Origin: Halomonas sp. M20
GTDB lineage: Bacteria; Pseudomonadota; Gammaproteobacteria; Pseudomonadales; Halomonadaceae
Assembly (NCBI RefSeq): GCF_020622265.1
Contig: NZ_JACNMQ010000002.1
Span: 434,001 to 498,000 of the forward strand
DNA: 64,000 nucleotides
Direction: 5' to 3'
This document shows, in pieces, positions 54,692-64,000 of the stretch. The notes beneath the pieces were generated by a model. That model ran no database searches, was not told the DNA's origin, and saw only the letters and a list, made by a program, of their open reading frames with translations. Each line of letters begins with the position of its first letter. Positions within the stretch are counted from its first letter, which is position 1. The translations under genes were made by a program, and so were the position numbers.

Positions 54692-55564
54692 ATGCGCTTA
54701 CTTCCATTGCTCGCTGCAGGGTTAACCCTTGCGTTCACTTCTACCGTCGGGGCTCAGCAGATCGAGAGCGTCGAGGTCCGCGGCCCCATCCATATGTTGA
54801 CCGGCGAAGGTGGCAATGTTGGTGTGCTGATCGGTGATGACGGCACCTTCATGATCGACGACAAGTTCGCGCCGTTGACTGATGCGATATTGGCGGAGAT
54901 CGATTCGCTCGGCGGCAGTCCCCCAACCTTTCTGATCAATACGCATTTTCATGGCGATCACACCGGCGGCAACGAAAACCTGGGAAAAACAGGCAGCACC
55001 ATTGTCGCCCATGAAAGGGTGCGTCAACGGCTTGCGGAAGGCAGCGAAATCAAGGCGTTCGACATGACCATGGCACCCCAGAGCGGCGCTGCTCTGCCGG
55101 TCATCACCTTCAGCCGCGACATCAGCTTTCATCTGAACGGCGAGGACATCGACATCGAGCACGTCCCCGATGCGCACACCGACAGTGACAGCATCGTGTA
55201 TTTCCGCGACACCAACGTCATTCATACCGGCGATACGGTATTCAATGGCTTTTTCCCGTTTATCGATACGGCGCACGGCGGCACACTGAAAGGCATGATC
55301 GCCGCGACGGAACGTGTTCTGGCGCTGGCGGATGACGACACGCGCATTATTCCGGGTCATGGCCCCTTGGCGAGCAAGCAGGACGTGCAAACCTACCGGG
55401 ATATGCTGACTACGGTTCAGCAGCGACTTGGGAAACTCAAGTCAAAAGGTCTGAGCGCCGAAGAAGCCGTCGCCGAGCAGCCTTTGGCGGATCTGGAAGA
55501 AGAATGGGGCGACGGCACATTTACCGCAGACCGCTGGATCGAAATCATCTACGACGGCGTGTAA
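54692..55564 (+). CDS. Secreted MBL-fold metallo-hydrolase
   Basis: 290 residues. Signal peptide MRLLPLLAAGLTLAFTS..GAQ; then THFHGDHTGG (zinc His/Asp), PDAHTDSDSIVYF, NVIHTGDTVFNG (Asp and His ligands) and a final GHGPL. Fold of metallo-beta-lactamase superfamily, most like quinoprotein relay-type or SoxH-like periplasmic hydrolases; no evidence for beta-lactamase activity. Start after GTAAGGACACCATA. Single gene. Confidence 0.87.
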   Translation: MRLLPLLAAGLTLAFTSTVGAQQIESVEVRGPIHMLTGEGGNVGVLIGDDGTFMIDDKFAPLTDAILAEIDSLGGSPPTFLINTHFHGDHTGGNENLGKTGSTIVAHERVRQRLAEGSEIKAFDMTMAPQSGAALPVITFSRDISFHLNGEDIDIEHVPDAHTDSDSIVYFRDTNVIHTGDTVFNGFFPFIDTAHGGTLKGMIAATERVLALADDDTRIIPGHGPLASKQDVQTYRDMLTTVQQRLGKLKSKGLSAEEAVAEQPLADLEEEWGDGTFTADRWIEIIYDGV

Positions 55565-55602
55565 AGAAAACCCGTGACAATGGGGCCGGGGGCTAGCAGC
55601 CC

Positions 55603-58034
<2,432 letters not shown>

Positions 58035-58037
58035 TTA

Positions 58038-58067
58038 CAAAAGAAGACGGGGCCTGGCGGCCCCGTC
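58038..58067 (-). terminator. Rho-independent terminator after zipA
   Basis: Minus strand GACGGGGCC - GCCA - GGCCCCGTC followed by TTCTTTTG. It separates zipA from ligA, so ligA must have its own promoter in the remaining 80 bases before its start. Confidence 0.8.
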
Positions 58068-58094
58068 GATACGGCATTCAAGAAAGCAAACGAA

Positions 58095-59573
58095 TCAGTT
58101 GGCCTGATAGCGATGCAACCGATGCCGGCGCCCAAACTCCTGCACGCGCTGACGCGCGAACTCGACGGTTTGCGCGGTCATGACACTGCGGTTCTCGTCT
58201 TTGAGTTCACCGCCCAGATTGCGCACCAGCACCATGGCAGTTTCCACCATCGCTTCAAAGGCGGCGCTGGCATCCGTGGCCCCTGGCAGCGGCATCAAGA
58301 AGGTCACACCCGGGGTAGAGAAATCATCCATGTTTTCAAGGTCGAAGGTGCCGGGCTTGACCACATCTACCATGGCAAACTGCAATTCGCTTTCAGCCTC
58401 TTCGGTTTCGTAACGCAGGAAGATGCCCATTTCGCTGTAGCGTAGGCCACAGGCAAGCATCAGATTGAGCAGGTTCGCCCCTGCGAAACCTTCCTCGGTG
58501 CGTGCCATTACGCTGATGACGATGATTTCTTCCGCGTGAGCCAGCGTTTCCCTGGCACGTTCGGCGCTGACGTGATGGCGCTGCGCCTTTTCCACTACCG
58601 GGTGAGAAGCGGCACGCTCTTCTTCCTGCAAGGAAAGAGGCGGCGCATCTTCAGGCTGTGCATCGACCGCCTGATCCTGTGCAACCTCGTCGGTGACTGG
58701 TGCGCTGTCGATATGCGCCTGATGCTGGGCATCGTACTGGGGCTGTGGCGTGTCACCACGCTCCTCTTTGAAGCGTTCAGGGGCATCCTCGGAAAAACCC
58801 TCGGTATTGCCCAGGGAGGGCTCGCGGTGAGGCGTCGAGGATTCGTCCTGGCGTTGAAACGCGGAGGACATTCGCTGCATCGACTGCGACACACGCTGAC
58901 CGCCACTACGCAGCGCAGCGGCCATACCAGTGCGACTGAAGGCGCTTTGTTCGTCTCCTTCATCGACGGCTGAAAGCGTCTGGTAAGCAGAAGAACTCGA
59001 TGATGTCTGGTTCTGCCGAGGGGGCCGTTGAGCATCATCGCGGCCTTTCAGGGACAGATGATCTTTATTGTCGGCACTTGATTCAGCTTCGGGGCGAAAT
59101 GCGGCCTGCGAAGGGGCAGCGGGCTCCGGCGAGCGCTGCTCTTCTTTGAAAGCCGTGTTTGTGACAGGTGTATTCTTGGTAGAGGCGCTTTTGACGGAGG
59201 CTCGCGACGATGCAGCGGTAGTCGCATCCTGCTCCTGGGCCATGCGGGAAAAGACCTTCGACGGTCCTGGATGCTCTTGACGCTGGAGCTTGGGCTTGGG
59301 AGCAACCGTTGGCTGAGCCGCAGGCTTGATCACCCGAGCGCCCCCGTTGGGTAACTCCCAGTTGGCCTCGGCTTCTCGCGCGGCGGCCTCGGGATCAGGA
59401 TTGGCAACAGCTGCGCTATCTACGCCCACGCCACTATCATCTTGTGGTTCATGTCGCTGCCCATGATCGAGCCGGGGGACTTTGCGTTGACGCTGCAAGC
59501 GACGTACACCATCGACAACGATGATGGTCACCAGAACCAACCCCAGTATGATCAACCACTCTCTTAATTCCAT
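58095..59573 (-). CDS. zipA: Cell division protein ZipA
   Basis: 492 residues, longer than E. coli ZipA (328) owing to the linker. Single N-terminal membrane helix (LREWLIILGLVLVTIIVVDGV), a 330-residue charged, Gln/Ser/Pro-rich linker, and the globular FtsZ-binding domain at the C-terminus (EIIVISVMARTEEGFAGANLLNLMLACGLRY..MGIFLRY). Tethers FtsZ to the membrane. Start MELREWLIIL. Between smc and ligA. Confidence 0.94.
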   Translation of the reverse strand: MELREWLIILGLVLVTIIVVDGVRRLQRQRKVPRLDHGQRHEPQDDSGVGVDSAAVANPDPEAAAREAEANWELPNGGARVIKPAAQPTVAPKPKLQRQEHPGPSKVFSRMAQEQDATTAASSRASVKSASTKNTPVTNTAFKEEQRSPEPAAPSQAAFRPEAESSADNKDHLSLKGRDDAQRPPRQNQTSSSSSAYQTLSAVDEGDEQSAFSRTGMAAALRSGGQRVSQSMQRMSSAFQRQDESSTPHREPSLGNTEGFSEDAPERFKEERGDTPQPQYDAQHQAHIDSAPVTDEVAQDQAVDAQPEDAPPLSLQEEERAASHPVVEKAQRHHVSAERARETLAHAEEIIVISVMARTEEGFAGANLLNLMLACGLRYSEMGIFLRYETEEAESELQFAMVDVVKPGTFDLENMDDFSTPGVTFLMPLPGATDASAAFEAMVETAMVLVRNLGGELKDENRSVMTAQTVEFARQRVQEFGRRHRLHRYQAN

Positions 59574-59768
59574 GGATCGTCTTGCCTGTTTGCTAAGGCG
59601 CCATGCCTATGACGTGTGTATTCGATAGCATAACGCGATTGCCAAGAAAATGGGCTAGTTTTTTTGAATGTCAAGTTTTACTTTAGCCCTACGCAATCGC
59701 CCTTCATTTGTCCCAAACCCCACCAATAAGAGCGTTGTTAACTCTTTTAGACTTTTTGTGCAAGTTTT

Positions 59769-62700
59769 CTATGCTTCAGCCAATGCCACCGCCGCGTCGA
59801 CTCCCACGGATACAAGACGCGAAACTCCCGGTTCTTGCATGGTCACCCCCATCAATCGATCCGCCGCTTCCATGGCGATCTTGTTGTGGGTGATATAGAT
59901 GAATTGTACAGAGTCTGACATGTCCTTCACCAGTGCCGCATAACGGCCGACATTGGCATCATCCAGAGGCGCATCCACCTCATCGAGCATGCAGAACGGC
60001 GCCGGGTTGAGCTGGAAGATCGCGAAAACCAGCGCCAAGGCAGTCAGTGCCTTTTCCCCGCCGGAGAGCAGATGAATGGTGCTGTTCTTCTTTCCGGGAG
60101 GACGCGCCATTATAGCGACGCCGGTCTCCAGCAAATCCTCTCCGGTCAGCGTCAACCATGCGCTACCACCACCAAAGACCTTGGGGAAAAGGTGCGAAAA
60201 TCCTTGATTGACCTGATCGAATGTCTGCTTGAAACGTGTCCGTGTTTCCTGATCGATCTTGCGAATTGCCCGGTCAAGCGTTTCGAGAGCCTCGCTCAGT
60301 TCGGCATGCTGAGCCTCGAGGTAATTTCGCCGCTCCGCCTGCTGATCATATTCCTCAATTGCTGCAAGATTGATGGCACCCAGGCGTCGCAGCTTGTCGC
60401 CGGTATTTTCAAGACGCGTCTGCCAGGCAGACTCGGTGGCATTAGGGTCAAGAGACGCCTCGAGATCCTGGCCGTCGAGACCTAGCTCACCTAACGCCTC
60501 GTCCTGGCCATCTGCCTTCAACCTGAGCGCCTGGACCTGCATGCGCGCCTCTTCGAGCCGGCTGCGGATGCCTTCCAGGTTGCGCTCGTGCTGTTGACGG
60601 GCAACTTCTGTTTCACGCAGGCGCTCGGCTAGCTGCTGCGCCTCGTCGCGACAGGCGGTGAGCGCCTGTTCCTCTTTGGATCGCTGGTGCAAAAGCTCAT
60701 CCAGCTGCTCACGGCTTTCCTCTTCGGGCTCACGCAGCACTTCCCGCTGCTCTTCGAACTCGGCACACTTCTCTTCGAGGCGAGTACGTGTCTCACTGCT
60801 GCGCATTCGCTGCTGATCGAGACCGCTGCGCTCCGTGGTCAGGCGCTGATACTCCAACGCCAGTTGCTGGCTCCGCTCCTGCAAGGGGCGCTGACGACTG
60901 CGCAGGCCGGCAAGGGCTTCTTGAGTATCGCGACGTGCCCGCTCAAGTCCTTCGCGGCCTTGGCTACTCTGTTCGAGGAGCGCCATCGCCTGCTGCCACC
61001 GCTCGCGGGCCTGTTCCAGTTCCAGCGCGCACGCTTCGTGGCGTTTGTCGATATCCTCAAGCTCGGCGTCGAGATCGCGACGGCGCGCATCGACATGTTC
61101 CAGTCGCGACGCAAGGTTGGCTTCCTGCAACGCCAATTGCTGGCGACGCTGCTGCTGATCCCGCTCGCTGCTCCGGCACTGCTCCAGGGAGGCCTCGAGC
61201 TGCGCTTCCCGGTTTTGAGCCTCCGCCAGCTGCGCTTCCTGTTCGTCGAGCCGACCCGCGACATCTTCTAGAGACGCCTCGACTGCATCCCGACGCCGCT
61301 GCTGGGTCATGATGCTGTCCGTGTTGTCGCCAGAACCGTGGCGGCGAGCCCAATCGTGGCCCAGCCAGAGACCATCCGCGGTCACCACGCTCTCGTTTGG
61401 CCCCAGCGTCTCGAGACGCGCCCAGGCGTCGGCATGATCCTTGGCGCAGTGGATAGTGGCCAGTAGCTGACCGGCGGCGCCGGCACCTTCGACCTGGGCA
61501 GCAAGGCTATGACCGGGCGCGGGATAGAGCGACTCCGTAAGCAGTGCCAGTTCACTGTCACCGTGAGAGTCCGCAAGCACCTGACGCTGCATCTCCGGCA
61601 CCAGGCGCGCGTTGAGCCAAGGCGCCAGCACCCAGGACACCACCTGCTCCCACTCGGGCTCGACCCGCATGCGCTGCGCCAGCCGTGGCGCCGATGCCAA
61701 GCCGTGCCGCTCCAGCAACGCATCGAGCGTCTGGCCGCCATCGTTCAAACCCGCCGCCAGCAGCGCCTCAAGGGAGGCCAGTTCGCCTTGCAGCTGACTG
61801 CGTTGCTGGCGAGCATCTTCCCGCGCGTTTTCAGTCTCGCCAAGCGTATCCCGGTTCCGGGCGCGTTCGGCCTGCAACGTCTCACGCTGCGCTTCCAGTT
61901 CCTTGAGCTGCAAATCGATCTCGGCCAGTTGCTCGCTCAACTCTTCCCGCCGCTCGCGCAGTTCACCCTGCTCCGGCAGCTCGCTGCGCTGCTGCCGACG
62001 GCGTTGGGCATCGTCGGTCAGCGTCTGAAGCTGACGTTCCAAATGGCGCACGCCATCCTGGGAACGCTCGGCCTCACGGCTGGTTTCGCGATCCTGTTCA
62101 CTGAAGGCCTCCCAGCGCTCCCGAGCCTCCTCGAACGCCTGCTCCGCTTCTTCCAGCGCCGCATCGAGTTCCGCCAGGGACTCTGCGGTTTCTTCCTGCT
62201 CTGGCCCCAGGGTTTCAAGACGTTCATCGAGGCTTGCAAGCCGGGTATCGTCCTCGCTTCCAAGGCGATCGAGTTCAACCAGCTCGCGCCGCGCGGATTC
62301 CAGCTCCCGGGCAAGACGCTGCTCCTGACTCCGGGCATGTTCAAGATGCTGTTCGAGACGCGCGATAGCGGCACCGGTTTCGTAGAAACGTGCCTGATGA
62401 GCCTCGAGCTGTTCCGCCAACCGATCATGCTCCAGCCGGGACTCCTCGAGCTGGCGCTCGCACTGCCGGCTGCCCAGAATTTCCCGCTCGACCTGGGTTT
62501 CCAGTTCCCGTACGCGGCTTTCCTGCTCACCTTGCTGGGCCCGCAACGATCGGCCGCGCAGCACTGCAAGCTCGCCCTTGAGCCGGTGTTCTTCGTTCTT
62601 CAGGGTTTGGTAGCGGCGCGCGGCTTCCGCTTGGCGTTTCAGGCGTTCGAGCTGCTTGTCGAGTTCCTCGCGAATGTCGTCGAGGCGCTCGAGGTTCTCT

Positions 62701-63263
62701 TGGGTGCGGCGCATGCGGTTTTCGGTTTCCCGGCGGCGCTCCTTATACTTGGAAATACCCGCGGCTTCTTCGAGGGTCGAGCGCAGATCTTCCGGGCGCG
62801 CCTCGATCAGGCGCGAGATCATGCCTTGACCGATGATGGCGTAGGAGCGCGGCCCCAGGCCGGTGCCCAGGAACAGGTCGGCGATATCACGCCGCCGACA
62901 TTTCTGATTGTTGAAGAAATAGCTCGACTGGCTGTCCCGGGTCACCACCCGCTTGACCACGATCTCGGCGTACTGGGCATAGGCCCCGCCCATGCTGCCG
63001 TCGCGGTTGTCGAAGTACAGCTCGATGGAGGCCTGACCCACCGGCTTGCGGCCCGTGGAGCCATTGAAGATGACATCGGTCATGGACTCGCCGCGAAGGG
63101 TCTTGGCGGAGGACTCCCCCATCACCCAGCGCACCGCATCGATGACGTTGGACTTGCCGCAGCCGTTGGGGCCGACGATGGCGGTCATGTTGCCATCGAA
63201 AGGCACCGTCACCGGATCGACAAAGGACTTGAAACCCGCAAGGCGAATGGACGTCAGACGCAT
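59769..63263 (-). CDS. smc: Chromosome segregation protein SMC
   Basis: 1164 residues. Walker A GPNGCGKSNVIDAVRW (32-), the two long coiled coils with the hinge about 500-650, and C-terminal signature LLSGGEKALTALALVFAI plus Walker B CMLDEVDAPLD. Organises and separates sister chromosomes with ScpA/B. The presence of SMC rather than MukB fits a non-enteric gammaproteobacterium. Start MRLTSIRLAGFKSF. Its upstream neighbour ends 4 bases before, so ccmI and smc are in one transcription unit. Confidence 0.97.
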   Translation of the reverse strand: MRLTSIRLAGFKSFVDPVTVPFDGNMTAIVGPNGCGKSNVIDAVRWVMGESSAKTLRGESMTDVIFNGSTGRKPVGQASIELYFDNRDGSMGGAYAQYAEIVVKRVVTRDSQSSYFFNNQKCRRRDIADLFLGTGLGPRSYAIIGQGMISRLIEARPEDLRSTLEEAAGISKYKERRRETENRMRRTQENLERLDDIREELDKQLERLKRQAEAARRYQTLKNEEHRLKGELAVLRGRSLRAQQGEQESRVRELETQVEREILGSRQCERQLEESRLEHDRLAEQLEAHQARFYETGAAIARLEQHLEHARSQEQRLARELESARRELVELDRLGSEDDTRLASLDERLETLGPEQEETAESLAELDAALEEAEQAFEEARERWEAFSEQDRETSREAERSQDGVRHLERQLQTLTDDAQRRRQQRSELPEQGELRERREELSEQLAEIDLQLKELEAQRETLQAERARNRDTLGETENAREDARQQRSQLQGELASLEALLAAGLNDGGQTLDALLERHGLASAPRLAQRMRVEPEWEQVVSWVLAPWLNARLVPEMQRQVLADSHGDSELALLTESLYPAPGHSLAAQVEGAGAAGQLLATIHCAKDHADAWARLETLGPNESVVTADGLWLGHDWARRHGSGDNTDSIMTQQRRRDAVEASLEDVAGRLDEQEAQLAEAQNREAQLEASLEQCRSSERDQQQRRQQLALQEANLASRLEHVDARRRDLDAELEDIDKRHEACALELEQARERWQQAMALLEQSSQGREGLERARRDTQEALAGLRSRQRPLQERSQQLALEYQRLTTERSGLDQQRMRSSETRTRLEEKCAEFEEQREVLREPEEESREQLDELLHQRSKEEQALTACRDEAQQLAERLRETEVARQQHERNLEGIRSRLEEARMQVQALRLKADGQDEALGELGLDGQDLEASLDPNATESAWQTRLENTGDKLRRLGAINLAAIEEYDQQAERRNYLEAQHAELSEALETLDRAIRKIDQETRTRFKQTFDQVNQGFSHLFPKVFGGGSAWLTLTGEDLLETGVAIMARPPGKKNSTIHLLSGGEKALTALALVFAIFQLNPAPFCMLDEVDAPLDDANVGRYAALVKDMSDSVQFIYITHNKIAMEAADRLMGVTMQEPGVSRLVSVGVDAAVALAEA

Positions 63264-63267
63264 TGAA

Positions 63268-64000
63268 TCAATCTACGACCCGGTCGATGGTGATTTCAAC
63301 CGGGCCGTTCCGGTCGCCCAGCTTTATCGGGCCTGCCTGACCGGTCAGATCGCCGGGTTGCGCCATGGCCTGTCCCGAGGATGAAACCCGCACCGTCAGC
63401 TGCACCTCATCGACCAGGGAAAGACGCGCGCTGGGGGCCATGGCATCGCTGTCGTCCAAGGTTACCTCGAGGGGCAGATCGGCGACGGTGGCCCGCTCCA
63501 GCGCCAGAGGAGGTAGTTCGCCGGCGGTATCCCTCGCTACCACGAACACCGTATCCTCGGGGGCCACCCGTTCCTTGAGCCCTTTTTCCAGGCTGACCTT
63601 GACTGCAAGCGATGGCCCGTTTTCGGTGCTGGATACGACGCTGGCACGTTCCGGCGTAATGCCCAGACGCTGTTGAGCGATGGCGATACCGTTACGCAAT
63701 ACTTCGGCGGCGGCCTCGTCGTTGAAACCGGCAATGGCTTCGCGCCAGTGGGCGATAGCCTGCTCGTAGCGGCCACCCTCGAAAGCTTCGATACCCAGCA
63801 GCCCCAGCACCGTCGGCTGACGTGGCGCCTTGGCCAGCACTTCGTCGGCCAACTCCTTTACTTCGCCGGTCAGCTTTCTATCCGCAGCGAAAAACTTCAT
63901 TTGCGCTAGCTGCGCCAGCAACTCTGTCTGGCGTCCTTCCAGCGTGATTAGCCGCTGGAGCGCATCGATTGCGGCATCGAATCGACCGCTGTCGCGATAG
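63268..64000 (-). CDS. ccmI: Cytochrome c biogenesis protein CcmI, C-terminal part (partial)
   Basis: The gene continues beyond the right edge; about 244 codons are visible. A TPR-like region (YRDSGRFDAAIDALQRLITLEG, LLGIEAFEGGRYEQAIAHWREAIAGF) is followed by a beta-rich C-terminal domain (VKVSLEKGLKERVAPEDTVFVVAR, LTVRVSSSGQAMAQPGDL) as in CcmI/CycH, the apocytochrome c chaperone of System I. No stop or ATG of its own start is visible. Assigned by architecture. Confidence 0.82.
   Translation of the reverse strand, partial: YRDSGRFDAAIDALQRLITLEGRQTELLAQLAQMKFFAADRKLTGEVKELADEVLAKAPRQPTVLGLLGIEAFEGGRYEQAIAHWREAIAGFNDEAAAEVLRNGIAIAQQRLGITPERASVVSSTENGPSLAVKVSLEKGLKERVAPEDTVFVVARDTAGELPPLALERATVADLPLEVTLDDSDAMAPSARLSLVDEVQLTVRVSSSGQAMAQPGDLTGQAGPIKLGDRNGPVEITIDRVVD

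Noticed and set aside
61509-63266. 585-codon plus-strand frame over smc
   Set aside because: Shadow caused by coiled-coil codon usage (Leu/Gln/Arg) on the other strand.

Overview
The window is a 64 kb piece of a GC-rich gammaproteobacterial chromosome. Gene content, protein sequences and gene order (smc-zipA-ligA, glrK-qseG-glrR, guaB-guaA, yciB/yciI beside yciO/rnm, pit with its DUF47 partner) fit the Halomonadaceae (Halomonas or a close relative). That placement is recognition, not a database result. Most of the window is dense, ordinary housekeeping sequence. The last genes run off both ends (mltF at the left, ccmI at the right).

Left part (1-17 kb): mltF tail, tadA, tesB, a secreted M20 dipeptidase, a YebC/YeeN-type regulator, GST, MscS channel, creatininase-like protein, PQQ-type sugar dehydrogenase lipoprotein, proline-iminopeptidase-like hydrolase, GNAT, catalase, UbiA-type prenyltransferase, dicarboxylate symporter, Nudix hydrolase and YghU. 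At 17.4-20.2 kb lies a two-gene DNA-repair operon: a radical SAM protein plus a DUF4130-UdgX fusion. Its start codon touches a LexA box with perfect TACTG/CAGTA arms, and the -10 element is so close that the mRNA should be nearly leaderless.

Accessory part (20-33 kb): PhzF, a truncated LysR gene, a second MscS-like channel, an MFS transporter, a 3' remnant of a foreign guaA gene, a DUF2231/sugar dehydrogenase pair, a RhuM-like remnant, a 3-methyladenine glycosylase and lplA. Then comes an AT-rich integron next to the 3' end of guaA. It has an N-terminally truncated integron integrase and three divergent gene cassettes. The cassettes encode a small membrane protein, a protein with two HEPN RNase motifs, and a fused AAA ATPase-TOPRIM (DUF4435) protein resembling single-gene PARIS anti-phage systems. 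The recombination boxes of the cassettes match each other in the way expected for real cassettes.

Right part (33-64 kb): guaA, guaB, xseA, the glrK-qseG-glrR signalling operon, argA, pit and its regulator, a CYTH phosphatase, a K+ channel, yciO/rnm, yciB/yciI, two tandem acetate kinases, mnmC, an MBL hydrolase, yheU-ligA, zipA, smc and ccmI. Between argA and glrK a 757-base gap carries a sigma-54-like -24/-12 promoter, a strongly structured stretch and a terminator on the minus strand. This is the position of the small RNA GlmY in enterobacteria and a candidate for an undescribed sRNA or small-protein gene controlled by GlrR.
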